This document shows positions 23,984 to 32,360 of a DNA stretch of 61,479 nt, piece by piece (positions within the stretch are counted from its first letter, which is position 1; each line of letters begins with the position of its first letter). The stretch is from NCBI GenBank assembly GCA_017554485.1, contig JAFZIG010000042.1, positions 1 through 61,479 of the forward strand, given 5' to 3'. The position numbers were made by a program, and so were the translations under genes. The DNA comes from Acidaminococcaceae bacterium. Lineage in GTDB: Bacteria > Bacillota > Negativicutes > Acidaminococcales > Acidaminococcaceae. The notes beneath the pieces are model-generated. The model was not told the origin of the DNA. It saw only the letters and a list, made by a program, of their open reading frames with translations, and ran no database searches.

Positions 23984-24244
23984 CTACTCGCAAATCTCTG
24001 CCAGGTTCAGCTGTTTGCCGTTTTGCAGCAACTCATATGCTTTTGTAGCCGGGAGAGCCGAAATGATTTTTAACGCGCCGTTTTCTTTGTCGATCCAGAA
24101 GGAAGCCTGATCCGTCAACAGTTTCCCCCTGTTGTGTCTCCGAAGAAAAACAAAATGGGTTTCAATTTCATAACAGGCAATTATCTCCGCAAAGGGTCCC
24201 ATCCATTCTTTGGCGATCGCATACGCCTGCCTGGCCGTAATCAT
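23984..24244 (-). CDS. Small hypothetical protein (YrhB/Imm35-like layout)
   Basis: 86 residues. It starts MITARQAYAIAKEWM with GAGAGGTGAAGCT upstream. The layout is a helix, then three beta-strands with a W-I-D segment (ASFWIDKENGALKIISALP), then a short helix. That resembles small YrhB or immunity-35-type proteins in which a conserved 'D...G' follows an aromatic strand, but identity is not firm. It starts downstream of a lipoprotein cluster and ends 24 bases before the YbaK gene. Confidence 0.55.
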   Translation of the reverse strand: MITARQAYAIAKEWMGPFAEIIACYEIETHFVFLRRHNRGKLLTDQASFWIDKENGALKIISALPATKAYELLQNGKQLNLAEICE

Positions 24245-24342
24245 AGCTTCACCTCTCCTCTCTAATTAAACATTTGGGAAATACGGATTAATAATTTGTT
24301 TGCATGACAGTGTGTGATGAATTGATCAGTAGTTCATGAAAA

Positions 24343-24726
24343 CTATTTATTATATTCTATCAGATTATCAAGGCTGTCTTCCTTCCAGTTGAATTTAATA
24401 GATTCGCTTTTCACCCAGCCCTGCACCCAGCCGCTCTCTTCTTTCCGCTTGATTTCAATCCAGATGCCTTCCGTCTCTGTTGTCTTCTTGTGCTTTAAAA
24501 TCACGCTTGTCCCTTCGGGAAATGTACCCACGGTTTTCGCTTTGACGGAAGGTTCTGCGTACAGTGTCACCGTTTTACCGATGGTTTGGCCGGTGCCGCC
24601 CGGGTTTTTACCGCGGCTTTCGCTTGCTGAGTTCTTCGGCAGTATATTCAATCCGTTTCCCTTTCCTTCACATCCTGCTACAACAAAAAGCAGTATCACG
24701 GCAATGAGCAATAAAACAAATTTCAT
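24343..24726 (-). CDS. SH3-domain lipoprotein
   Basis: 127 residues from the ATG at 24726. Residues 1-19 form a lipoprotein signal peptide (FVLLLIAVILLFVVAGC) with Cys at the lipobox. After a Gly/Ser-rich linker comes a bacterial SH3 domain: GKTVTLYAEPSVKAKTVGTF, then GTSVIL and GWVQGWVKSESI. It should be anchored to a membrane on the outer face. It lies 35 bases after another lipoprotein gene on the same strand. Role unknown. Confidence 0.8.
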   Translation of the reverse strand: MKFVLLLIAVILLFVVAGCEGKGNGLNILPKNSASESRGKNPGGTGQTIGKTVTLYAEPSVKAKTVGTFPEGTSVILKHKKTTETEGIWIEIKRKEESGWVQGWVKSESIKFNWKEDSLDNLIEYNK

Positions 24727-24760
24727 AATAAAGCCCTTTCCCCGCACACGAGCGTTCATT

Positions 24761-25297
24761 CTATTTTCCTATTTGTTCCTCTTTCAACTTAATACAAAAC
24801 TTTTCAAAGGAAACCTGTTTCCCATAATTTGCGAAGGAATACTCCTGGATTTTGGACTTGTCCCCTTTCCAGTATAAAAACAGCCAGGGACCTCTTCCAC
24901 CGGATTCAGTATGCTCTTTTCTCTTTTCCACTTTTCCGTCTTTTAAATAGTCAAAAAAGGTTTTCCACTCTTCCGGCGAGAGATCCTTTGTGCCGGAAAC
25001 GGTGATGTCTTTTTCTCTCAGCGGCCAATGGTTGCCTTCCCGCTTTTCGTGGTAAAACAGATAGGCCCCGTCTTTCACAGAAAAACGATAGCGCTGGAAT
25101 TGCGGCGGGTTCGTTGAAGAGTCGTAAGTGAAATAAAATTCTGTAATGTCATCTATTTTAACGTCAGTTCCTACTATCTTCGGGCCATTGCCCGGCAGGA
25201 TATCCGAGAAACTCCAGCTGGCTCCGGCGCATCCCATCAACAGGAAAAAGGGAACGACTAGCGCAACTGCGATTGTACTGTATTTGATTAATTTCAT
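24761..25297 (-). CDS. Lipoprotein of unknown function
   Basis: 178 residues. AGGAGG is 7 bases before the ATG at 25297, which is preferred over the adjacent ATG at 25300. The lipobox is LLMGC near residue 24. The mature part looks beta-rich: DDITEFYFTYDSSTNPP, DGAYLFYHEKREGNHW, PEEWKTFFDYLKDG and KIQEYSFANYGKQVSFEKF. I do not recognise the family, although the layout (response of a read-out to 'EW..FF.YL') recalls small stress lipoproteins in Bacillota. Part of a run of four small genes. Confidence 0.7.
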   Translation of the reverse strand: MKLIKYSTIAVALVVPFFLLMGCAGASWSFSDILPGNGPKIVGTDVKIDDITEFYFTYDSSTNPPQFQRYRFSVKDGAYLFYHEKREGNHWPLREKDITVSGTKDLSPEEWKTFFDYLKDGKVEKRKEHTESGGRGPWLFLYWKGDKSKIQEYSFANYGKQVSFEKFCIKLKEEQIGK

Positions 25298-25314
25298 CAT
25301 ACCGCCTCCTAACA

Positions 25315-25755
25315 TTATTTATTATCTTTTTTAGTTCTTGCCAGACAGCTATATACGTTCTCCAAAATCATGGAACAGCCGCTCACTTCTGCAGAACTCA
25401 TCACCTTTTTATGGTAGATCCGGCCGTTGTCGTGCAAAAAATCCCATATAGACCAAATGACATGTTCTTCTTCCTCGCGCCATGGCGAAAACGACCTTTC
25501 AATCATCCGGTATTGCCGGTATGAGAGGGGCCGCATCAGTTCCTGCCTGATTTCTTCCTCTTCTTCCAAAAATTCCCGTGCATTGCTTTCCGCAATCTGC
25601 TTCCAGTAATATTGATTCAGTTTGAAAATGAATTGGAACTCTTTCAGCAAAAACTGATAAATCTTCGGTCTGTCTTCGTCTTCAAGCAGAGTTTTTAATT
25701 CTTCAAACTTTTTGATGAATTCGCTGTCGTAATAGATGATTTTATCTAATGCCAT
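25315..25755 (-). CDS. Hypothetical cytoplasmic helical protein
   Basis: 146 residues from the ATG at 25755 (GGAG upstream). No signal peptide. The sequence is acidic and helical, with KIIYYDSEFIKKFEELKTLL, an aromatic IYQFLLKEFQFIFKLNQYYW and a run of five glutamates (LEEEEEIRQELM). The C-terminal segment EEHVIWSIWDFLHDNGR is followed by a Ser/Cys-containing helix. I recognise no family. It is placed between two exported proteins, 2 and 17 bases from its neighbours, and may be co-expressed with them. Confidence 0.6.
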   Translation of the reverse strand: MALDKIIYYDSEFIKKFEELKTLLEDEDRPKIYQFLLKEFQFIFKLNQYYWKQIAESNAREFLEEEEEIRQELMRPLSYRQYRMIERSFSPWREEEEHVIWSIWDFLHDNGRIYHKKVMSSAEVSGCSMILENVYSCLARTKKDNK

Positions 25756-25756
25756 G

Positions 25757-26185
25757 TTATTTTTTGCTCCGTTCCTCATAAATAGTAACTGGTTCTATGG
25801 TCACATTCAGATTCTTATCTACCGTCACTTTGTATTTCCTGTCCTGGCTGTCCGTTTCCCTGATCGGCGACCGTTTCTGTACCGTAAGGACGGTTTCCCC
25901 TGCCTTCAGGCCCGTAAACGTAAAGATCACGTCATACCCTGCCCCTTTCAGCCGTTTATGGTCCGGTTTATTATAGCGTCTCTCGCTTTTGTAAGAAACA
26001 ATATCCGAATCAAGCACAATACTGTACTGCGGTCCGCCGCCATCGAACGAATGAAACGAAAGTGTGGCCGGTTTCTTTCCTGTCAGCATCATCATAATTT
26101 TGTCACCTGCGCTTACTAATTGTCCGTTAAACAAAAAACCTGCAAGCAGTAGGATACACACAAAGACTAATACAAACCGTTTCAT
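25757..26185 (-). CDS. Exported chagasin-like (I42-type) protein
   Basis: 142 residues with a signal peptide (VFVCILLLAGFLFNGQLVSA). The mature part has the layout of chagasin-type cysteine protease inhibitors: GGGPQYSIVLDSD, a basic loop ERRYNKPDHKRLKGAG and the strand pair FTFTGLKAGETVLTVQKRSP, where the family has conserved Gly and an R-P/S turn. The match is partial and the usual N-P-T-T-G loop is not evident. If correct it would inhibit papain-like proteases in the envelope. Otherwise it is an unassigned Ig-like protein. Confidence 0.5.
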   Translation of the reverse strand: MKRFVLVFVCILLLAGFLFNGQLVSAGDKIMMMLTGKKPATLSFHSFDGGGPQYSIVLDSDIVSYKSERRYNKPDHKRLKGAGYDVIFTFTGLKAGETVLTVQKRSPIRETDSQDRKYKVTVDKNLNVTIEPVTIYEERSKK

Positions 26186-26227
26186 AATTTCAGTTCCTCA
26201 CAAGCTGACATTGGCAGAAATACTTAT

Positions 26228-27100
26228 CTAACGCAAAGACTCTATATGCTTCGCCCATTCCCTGGGGCCAATAAATTTTACGCTTTCCGCAGCAATTTTT
26301 GACGCAAATGAAAGGGCTGTTTTAAATTCATTGTGCTTATGATAATATGCAAAACAAAACGCTCCGTGGAAAATGTCCCCGGCAGCCAGGCTATCTGCGC
26401 AAGCTACGGGTTCTACCGGGATTTCACCGTCTGCAAGAAGAATCGGTTTTCCCCCCCTGGTTATCGCTTTCTTTGCGTTTACACACTCTTTTATTGCAAA
26501 GATATCATGTCCCAACGGATCCCTGAAATTTTCTGAGGCAATTACAATGCTTGCCTTTTTAAGAAATTCAGAGGTTTCCCCTTTCCAGGAGCCGGCATCT
26601 ACTACAATTTCACCTTCACAATTCATAACTATTCCAAGGGAAAGCTCCTGCTGGTTCAGGTCAAACAGGCAGAAGTCCGGTTTGTCAAGCTTAGGGACAT
26701 TAATTTTGTTAAATTGGTTTTGGCCGCTGAAAACCTTCCTGTCGCCGTTTTGATCTACAGCGATGGCAGCAATATTAGGCATCGCGTCATCATCTGAACA
26801 ATTTAAAACCGTCACACCATATTCATTCAGGATTTTTTGAATATAATCTGATTCAACAGTATTACCGAGGCAAGTTACTAACGAAGCATTTCCACCCAGC
26901 AATGAATACGTGATTGCTGCGTTGGCAGCCGGTCCTCCTACGAACCTTTTGTAACTATTTGTTTTTGTTTTTGCATTCTTCTGAGGATGGGAATCGACAT
27001 AAAAAACATAATCAAGCGTTGTCAATCCCACAAAATAGCCTTTAGGATTTTTTGTGCCTGTTATAATGACTACTCTGTCCTTTAAACCATAATCCACCAT
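26228..27100 (-). CDS. PfkB-family carbohydrate/nucleoside kinase
   Basis: 290 residues. The PfkB signatures are clear: the glycine-rich N-terminal stretch RFVGGPAANAAITYSLLGG (residues 50-70) and the C-terminal signature ACADSLAAGDIFHGAFCFAY, where the Asp of AAGD is the catalytic base. The family phosphorylates sugars or nucleosides (ribokinase, fructokinase, adenosine kinase). This one begins GTKNPKGYFVGLTTLDYVFY, so it may recognise a sugar, but substrate cannot be read. GGAGG lies before the ATG. No transporter is adjacent. Confidence 0.9.
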   Translation of the reverse strand: MVDYGLKDRVVIITGTKNPKGYFVGLTTLDYVFYVDSHPQKNAKTKTNSYKRFVGGPAANAAITYSLLGGNASLVTCLGNTVESDYIQKILNEYGVTVLNCSDDDAMPNIAAIAVDQNGDRKVFSGQNQFNKINVPKLDKPDFCLFDLNQQELSLGIVMNCEGEIVVDAGSWKGETSEFLKKASIVIASENFRDPLGHDIFAIKECVNAKKAITRGGKPILLADGEIPVEPVACADSLAAGDIFHGAFCFAYYHKHNEFKTALSFASKIAAESVKFIGPREWAKHIESLR

Positions 27101-27155
27101 ATTAGCCTCCGCAAGTCCCGGTCTGCGTAAACTGTAGCCCTCTTATACCTGTCTT

Positions 27156-28235
27156 TTAATACGACCACTCTCTGTCAGTGCCTGCACCGAAACGAATTGT
27201 ATTGATTTTTCTGCTTCGCGGCCTGATAACCAGCACATCCCACAAATCTTCTGAGGCGGTATTCAGTTTTCGCTCGTGAGCAGATGCGTCACCCTTATTG
27301 CCTTTGATATTTTGGCACTTCTGCGCCCCTGTCGAAAACTCTAAAAACGGTTTGCTGTTACTGTAATCCCTGTGAATATGGCCATAAACGGTAGCAATAT
27401 AACTGCCTCCGTCAGCAATGAAGCTCTCCACTGTCTCCACCATTTTTAACTGGTTGTAAATCCAGTTCTTTCCCGGATTTTTGTTCTGGACAAATCGCCT
27501 GTGGGTCAATACCAGTACGCCCCATTCTTTCGGGATTTCTTTAAGCTGGTTCTTAAACCATGCAACGGTGCTGTCCGCAAACCCGTAACTCCAATGAAAA
27601 TTATCCTTGGGATTCTGATAATTTGAATCCAAGACAAAGACCCTTATTTTACACCGGTCATAGTCAACATAGTAATTTAACCCGTGCATGGAAGGATCAG
27701 TGACTTTATCCGGGAGGGTGTAACTCATATACATGGAACTTAATTGCTGCGGGGTAAAAAGCGATGCGTCCTTGCGTGAAACATAACGGTTATCATCATG
27801 ATTTCCTATGCAGTAAAGCAGCGGTAAACCTACTCCCTGCAGCCGCTTCATGACATATCCAACTTGTTGCTTTGTTTCTTCCGTTTTCAACGGCGGTTTC
27901 GCGTCCACCACATCCCCGAGACAGATCAGGCCGTCAACTTTGATTTGTTCTTTTAACGCTGCCATGTTCACAGTCATATCTGTGACACTGTCCAGTTTTA
28001 ACCGATTGTCTGTCTTGATAGTATTATAATGGATGTCGGTACAAAGGAAAAATACCAATGCTGGCTCTTTCGTCAGGGAGTTGACTTTTTGAGCTGTATC
28101 TTTTATCTCATCGAGATAATATGCTTTGGGTGATTCTGTTGCTTTCCTCAATAAAGTAAATTCTTGTGAGAAAACCGCAGTACTCAAAAATGCCAGGGCT
28201 ATGATAAAAAGAATTATTTTTGCTGTTTTCTGCAT
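27156..28235 (-). CDS. Exported calcineurin-like metallophosphoesterase
   Basis: 359 residues. A signal peptide (IILFIIALAFLSTAVFS) precedes the binuclear metal site: FFLCTDIHYN (D-x-H), LGDVVDAKP (GDxxD), YCIGNHDDNRY (GNHD), VLVLTHRRFV and VYGHIHRDYS (GHxH). Such enzymes hydrolyse phosphomono- or diesters. With a signal peptide it probably works in the periplasm or outside the cell on nucleotides or phosphorylated sugars. GAGAG lies before the ATG. Confidence 0.93.
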   Translation of the reverse strand: MQKTAKIILFIIALAFLSTAVFSQEFTLLRKATESPKAYYLDEIKDTAQKVNSLTKEPALVFFLCTDIHYNTIKTDNRLKLDSVTDMTVNMAALKEQIKVDGLICLGDVVDAKPPLKTEETKQQVGYVMKRLQGVGLPLLYCIGNHDDNRYVSRKDASLFTPQQLSSMYMSYTLPDKVTDPSMHGLNYYVDYDRCKIRVFVLDSNYQNPKDNFHWSYGFADSTVAWFKNQLKEIPKEWGVLVLTHRRFVQNKNPGKNWIYNQLKMVETVESFIADGGSYIATVYGHIHRDYSNSKPFLEFSTGAQKCQNIKGNKGDASAHERKLNTASEDLWDVLVIRPRSRKINTIRFGAGTDREWSY

Positions 28236-28323
28236 GACACAACTCTCTGCTGATATCTAATGAATCCATTGCAGTTTTGTAACTCATATCAACTAAATTC
28301 TGATAATTACAATAGTCTGGTCG

Positions 28324-28980
28324 TCATTTTCCAAATCCGAAAAACTCCTTCAGCCCTTCCTTCTTCATTAACATTTCAGCTGTAAATCCATAGTGGGACG
28401 CCGCCGCAAGAGTCACCACATTACAGAGAAATTCCTCGTAGGGCAGTTCAAACCACTCCTCCGGTATTTCACGGCGCATGGTGCCGCCGTCGTTATGGCC
28501 GCCTCCCCACCACCAGGCTTCGTCCAGTTCTGCTTCATAGGTACCGTCGTCCATTTTATTGAAAGCGTACCAGGAAGCCCATTCGCGCATCCCTTCCGGG
28601 GTATTGGGACCTTCATAATGAGGAGCGTCGTGACGCAGCGGTGAATAATCCGGATTCCCTTTTTCTGCATTGCGCCGGTAAACCGAAAACCGCACGCCCG
28701 TCTCCCGGGGCTCCCGTTCCAGCCTCAAAGGATCTTTCTGATAGATGATGCGTTTTTTTCCGGGCACGCGGTTCGCAGCATTTATCAGTTCGGAAAACAG
28801 TTTGACGGATTTTGCCTCTTCAATTTCTTTGTCGAGCCCTAGTTCTTTCAGGTTGTCTTCCAAATCCCAGGGGCAGCCCCACGCTGTGCGGTAGTCTACC
28901 GAACGGTCGCTGAAAATATAGTAGTAACCGATAATTTTGTCATTATAATAAACCGTGTATTCGTCCGTAATATATCTCAT
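28324..28980 (-). CDS. Hypothetical Trp/Tyr-rich protein
   Basis: 218 residues; the ATG follows AAGGAGCGCC. No signal peptide. The protein is rich in aromatic residues, with YTVYYNDKIIGYYYIFSDRS near the start and EAWWWGGGHNDGGTM near residue 155. The N-terminal third has strands, the centre a charged region (EREPRETGVRFSVYRR) and the C-terminus a helix (MLMKKEGLKEFFGF). The 'WWWGGGHNDGG' stretch is an odd loop that could bind a ligand. I recognise no family. Confidence 0.6.
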   Translation of the reverse strand: MRYITDEYTVYYNDKIIGYYYIFSDRSVDYRTAWGCPWDLEDNLKELGLDKEIEEAKSVKLFSELINAANRVPGKKRIIYQKDPLRLEREPRETGVRFSVYRRNAEKGNPDYSPLRHDAPHYEGPNTPEGMREWASWYAFNKMDDGTYEAELDEAWWWGGGHNDGGTMRREIPEEWFELPYEEFLCNVVTLAAASHYGFTAEMLMKKEGLKEFFGFGK

Positions 28981-29064
28981 GGCGCTCCTTCAAAACTCCC
29001 CTTTTCCATCCGCCTTTGTCTCCGTTTTGTCATACAGGCGATCCTTTTATCTTTTCAGATATCA

Positions 29065-30810
29065 TTATTTATCACGGTAAACACGTGCTTCCAAAGGCCT
29101 AAGAACCGTTGCATCTCCGCCTGGTTCACTGCTCATAAGAATCGATTTGCCTTTCATGAAACCGTCAGGAAGCTTTGCTTCCCGGAGAGAAAAGTTAGCA
29201 ACTGTTACCAAACGTCTTTTACCTGAAGTACGGGCAAAAGCAAAGACCTGCTCATCTTCCGGCAACAGCTCTTCGTAACTGCCTTCTGTCAGTTCTTTAT
29301 GGGAACGGCGGAACTCCGCCATTGTTTTGTACCAGGAAAGTACGGAACCGGGATCTTCGGATTCCGTCAGGGTATTTACCGCAAGGTAATCGTCGTGCAC
29401 CGGCAGCCAGGGTTTTCCGCTGCTGAACCCGGCGTTCAAGCCCGTGTTCCACTGCATGGGGGTGCGAGCGTTATCGCGGCTGAAGTAGTGAACAAATTTC
29501 ATCGCCTGTTCCGGCGTAAACCCTTCTTCCAACGCAATCTTGTACTGCCCGTGAGAAGAAATATCATTGTAGTTGTCAATAGAAGGCCAGGCAACATTGG
29601 TATAACCCAGCTCCTGCCCTTCATAGATAAACGGCGTTCCCCGCAGGGTAAGAAGAACCGTTGCTATCACTTTAGCTGCTTTTCTGGTATCTGCCCCTTG
29701 CGGAAAGAAGTGATTTACACAGCGTGGCTGGTCATGATTCTCGAAAAAGACAGGGCACCAGCCGTTGTTAGCCGTCATTTTCTGGCTGGCAGTGAGCGCG
29801 TTTTTCAATTCCGGCAGCTTCCATTTGGTATAGCGGCACCAGATTTCCCCGTTCTTGAGGGCAAGGTTCATATGGCTGAACTCAAACACCATATCGAATA
29901 CGCCCTGCGACCCTACCCACTTGGGCAGGTCTTCCGGCGCAACACCGTTGGCCTCGCCTACCGTGAAAATATCTTTTCCCTCGTACACTTCCCGCTTGAA
30001 TTCATGTAGAAAATCCAGAATGCCAGGCGTATTTGCCGTCATAAAATGAATGGAACTCATTCCATCCTCACCGTCCGGCTTCCCGTCGCGGAATTCCGGC
30101 TTCTTGATATACGTGATGGCATCAATGCGGAAACCGCCTACGCCTTTGTTCAGCCAGAAAAGGGCCGCGTCGTAAAGCGCTTTTCTCACTTCCGGGTTCT
30201 CCCAGTTAAGATCCGGCTGCTGCGAGGCAAACGTATGCAGGTAATATTGCTGCCGTTCTTCGCACCAGGTCCAGGCGGACCCACCGAAAATGCCGCGCCA
30301 GTTTGTGGGCGCGCTGCCATCCGGTTTGGCATCCCGCCAGATGTACCAATCTGCTTTGGGATTAGTACGGCTTTGCTTCGATTCCCTGAACCAGGCATGC
30401 TGGTCGGAACTGTGATTGAACACGAGATCCATGACAATGCGAATATTTCGTTTGCCTGCCTCCGCTACAAGCTTGTCAAAATCTTTCATCGTGCCGTAGG
30501 AAGGATCGATGCCCTTGTAGTCTGCGATATCATATCCGTTGTCTACCATAGGAGAAGGATACACCGGTGTGATCCAGATGGCGCCGCAGCCAAGGTCTTT
30601 AATATGATCCAGATGTTCTGTAATACCCTGAAGGTCGCTGATGCCATCACCATTGATGTCTGCAAAGCTCTTAGGATAAATCTGGTATACGGAAGTTTTC
30701 TGCCACCACTTTAACGATGCGTCTGACTCTGCTGCCAAAACGGCTGATGCGGAAACAAACACCATCATCCCGGCTAATACAGAAATTAATTTCTTTGCAA
30801 ACGATAACAT
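29065..30810 (-). CDS. Exported GH13 alpha-glucosidase (oligo-1,6-glucosidase type)
   Basis: 581 residues from the ATG at 30810; AAGGAG lies 9 bases upstream. A signal peptide (VLAGMMVFVSASAVLA) precedes the TIM barrel. GH13 conserved regions: DLVFNHSSDQH (I), GGFRIDAITYIKK with the catalytic Asp (II), FTVGEANGV with the acid/base Glu (III), FFENHDQPR with the transition-state Asp (IV). QIYPKSFADINGDGI near the N-terminus is typical of the subfamily that cleaves alpha-1,6 and alpha-1,4 glucosides at the non-reducing end. Relatives are normally cytoplasmic; export is unusual. No sugar transporter is adjacent. Confidence 0.95.
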   Translation of the reverse strand: MLSFAKKLISVLAGMMVFVSASAVLAAESDASLKWWQKTSVYQIYPKSFADINGDGISDLQGITEHLDHIKDLGCGAIWITPVYPSPMVDNGYDIADYKGIDPSYGTMKDFDKLVAEAGKRNIRIVMDLVFNHSSDQHAWFRESKQSRTNPKADWYIWRDAKPDGSAPTNWRGIFGGSAWTWCEERQQYYLHTFASQQPDLNWENPEVRKALYDAALFWLNKGVGGFRIDAITYIKKPEFRDGKPDGEDGMSSIHFMTANTPGILDFLHEFKREVYEGKDIFTVGEANGVAPEDLPKWVGSQGVFDMVFEFSHMNLALKNGEIWCRYTKWKLPELKNALTASQKMTANNGWCPVFFENHDQPRCVNHFFPQGADTRKAAKVIATVLLTLRGTPFIYEGQELGYTNVAWPSIDNYNDISSHGQYKIALEEGFTPEQAMKFVHYFSRDNARTPMQWNTGLNAGFSSGKPWLPVHDDYLAVNTLTESEDPGSVLSWYKTMAEFRRSHKELTEGSYEELLPEDEQVFAFARTSGKRRLVTVANFSLREAKLPDGFMKGKSILMSSEPGGDATVLRPLEARVYRDK

Positions 30811-30859
30811 CAAAACCCGCTCCTTACTATTTTCTATAAACTGTTCTCGTACACAAAAG

Positions 30860-31069
30860 TTACTTTTCTCTTACAATGATCATTTCTGTCGATCCATCTT
30901 CCAGAGAATTATAATCGTCATAATGGATATGTTGTCCCGGCACGGCTTCTGCCAGCGCAGTAAGTTGCTTTGCCAGGGAAAGCATCCCCTCTTTATTGGC
31001 AGCTATTACCACAGCGTCATGATCGACTTTCACGCGGATTTCGAATCCGTCTACCCATTCAATTTTCAT
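30860..31069 (-). CDS. Imm32-like small protein
   Basis: 69 residues from the ATG at 31069 (AAGGTG upstream). The middle AVVIAANKEGMLSLAKQLTA and the close PGQHIHYDDYNSLEDGSTEM match the Imm32 pattern ('A.keGL..L...L..La....ghHiHlD...sLe.Gs.ELii'). Imm32 proteins are predicted immunity proteins of polymorphic toxins. No toxin is next to it. It starts 4 bases after a DUF3795 gene, so the two are co-transcribed. The immunity role is inference. Confidence 0.75.
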   Translation of the reverse strand: MKIEWVDGFEIRVKVDHDAVVIAANKEGMLSLAKQLTALAEAVPGQHIHYDDYNSLEDGSTEMIIVREK

Positions 31070-31073
31070 AGCA

Positions 31074-31433
31074 TCACCTTTCGCCGTGTTTCGAAGCCCT
31101 GCCACTTTTCAGATTGTTTAGTGCTTCTTTATTGTTGCTAATGACCATGGAGACTTTTTCGCAGGTTTCCATTTCGCTGCAGTCGCCGCAGATTTCATAA
31201 CCTTTCTTCAGTCCGCACTGACGAATCTGGCAAAGGGAATCGCAGTACGGCGTTTTCGCTCCGTCAATACGACACCCTTCACAATTAATCATTGCAGGAG
31301 TGATTTCAACGTGATTCAGTTCAGACCATTCTTTCGCGATTTTCTTTCGCAGTTCATTGTCGTTATGTATTGTTGCAAGACGAGCCTCGCAGGTTTCGCA
31401 GTCCAGCCCGCAATAAGCAATAAAAGGATTCAT
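31074..31433 (-). CDS. DUF3795 cysteine-rich protein
   Basis: 119 residues from the ATG at 31433 (GGAGG upstream). It follows the DUF3795 pattern: IAYCGLDCETCEARLAT, NCEGCRIDG, CDSLCQIRQCGLKKGYEICGDC with further Cys. There are about twelve cysteines in pairs, suggesting iron-sulfur clusters or zinc. The family is common in anaerobes and has no known role. It precedes the Imm32-like gene. Confidence 0.85.
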   Translation of the reverse strand: MNPFIAYCGLDCETCEARLATIHNDNELRKKIAKEWSELNHVEITPAMINCEGCRIDGAKTPYCDSLCQIRQCGLKKGYEICGDCSEMETCEKVSMVISNNKEALNNLKSGRASKHGER

Positions 31434-31530
31434 GGGACAGCCTCCATAAACACTATAATCTCTTTTCGTTATTATTTTGTTGTTATAAAAGCCAACTGTA
31501 TGATTCACAAATCGTATTGACTGTCAAAAT

Positions 31531-32307
31531 TCACCTGTATTTTTCCAGCGTTGCGTAATGCTTCTGGAAATAAACCATCAAATCAGGCCAGGCTTCGTCC
31601 CGCAAATTGGCAGCCTGTTCCGGGTTGGTAACAAAGCGTCTCTGACATTGAAACATCTCTTCAATCATGTCTACGGCCTTGCACATGTCCTTAATGGCCT
31701 CCGGAGGCAGCTTGCTGGATTCAATGTAATTATACGTTTTGTCGATTACATCCAGATAATGGTCAATCTCCTTCAGTTTCAGTTCCCGGTCCAGCCCTTT
31801 CGTATAAAAGGGCGCCGCCATGTTAAGGCAATCGAGTAACTTGTCGATTTGCATCATACAATCTGAACCCGGAATATATTTTGCTTTTACATCACTCCAG
31901 CTTCCCACAAAATTTTTGTATACGTAGACCGGAATGACGGAACCCCGGCACTCTACTTTGTACCAGTCACCCAGGTCTTCCTTGATTCTTACCGGCTCGC
32001 CAAAACGAAAAAAGCCCTGTGATTCCGAATCGATACTCGGTCCGGAACGCATATTAACGTCCCGTCCGGTGATATAGGTCTCACCGGCCCACAGGTCTTC
32101 CGCCGCGTTGTGGAATTTTGGGTTATCCCATTCTGCCTGGGCGGCTGCGATGCCGGGCTGCAGGAGTGAGACTATTGGATGGCGGAAAGTACCGTCGGAA
32201 TCATGCTTAGTTACAATCGTTCCGTCGGCAATAAAACCCGCGGACAAAATAACAGTTAAAGCACAGGAAATAATCATCGGTGAGAAATGCCTGAAATGAT
32301 GTAACAT
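31531..32307 (-). CDS. Exported SH3-domain protein
   Basis: 258 residues from the ATG at 32307; a weak GGGGTG lies upstream. A signal segment (MIISCALTVILSAGF) is followed by a bacterial SH3 domain around residues 80-145 (TYITGRDVNMRSGPSIDSES, RFGEPVRIKEDLGDWYKVEC and YVYKNFVGSW). The rest is helical with KAVDMIEEMFQCQRRFVTNP. It is probably a periplasmic protein that binds the wall or another protein. It is one of three SH3 proteins in the window. Confidence 0.8.
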   Translation of the reverse strand: MLHHFRHFSPMIISCALTVILSAGFIADGTIVTKHDSDGTFRHPIVSLLQPGIAAAQAEWDNPKFHNAAEDLWAGETYITGRDVNMRSGPSIDSESQGFFRFGEPVRIKEDLGDWYKVECRGSVIPVYVYKNFVGSWSDVKAKYIPGSDCMMQIDKLLDCLNMAAPFYTKGLDRELKLKEIDHYLDVIDKTYNYIESSKLPPEAIKDMCKAVDMIEEMFQCQRRFVTNPEQAANLRDEAWPDLMVYFQKHYATLEKYR

Positions 32308-32360
32308 GCAAATCACCCCTTTATAAAATGTTCTGCTATTGTTCTGAAGGCGATTCTCTA

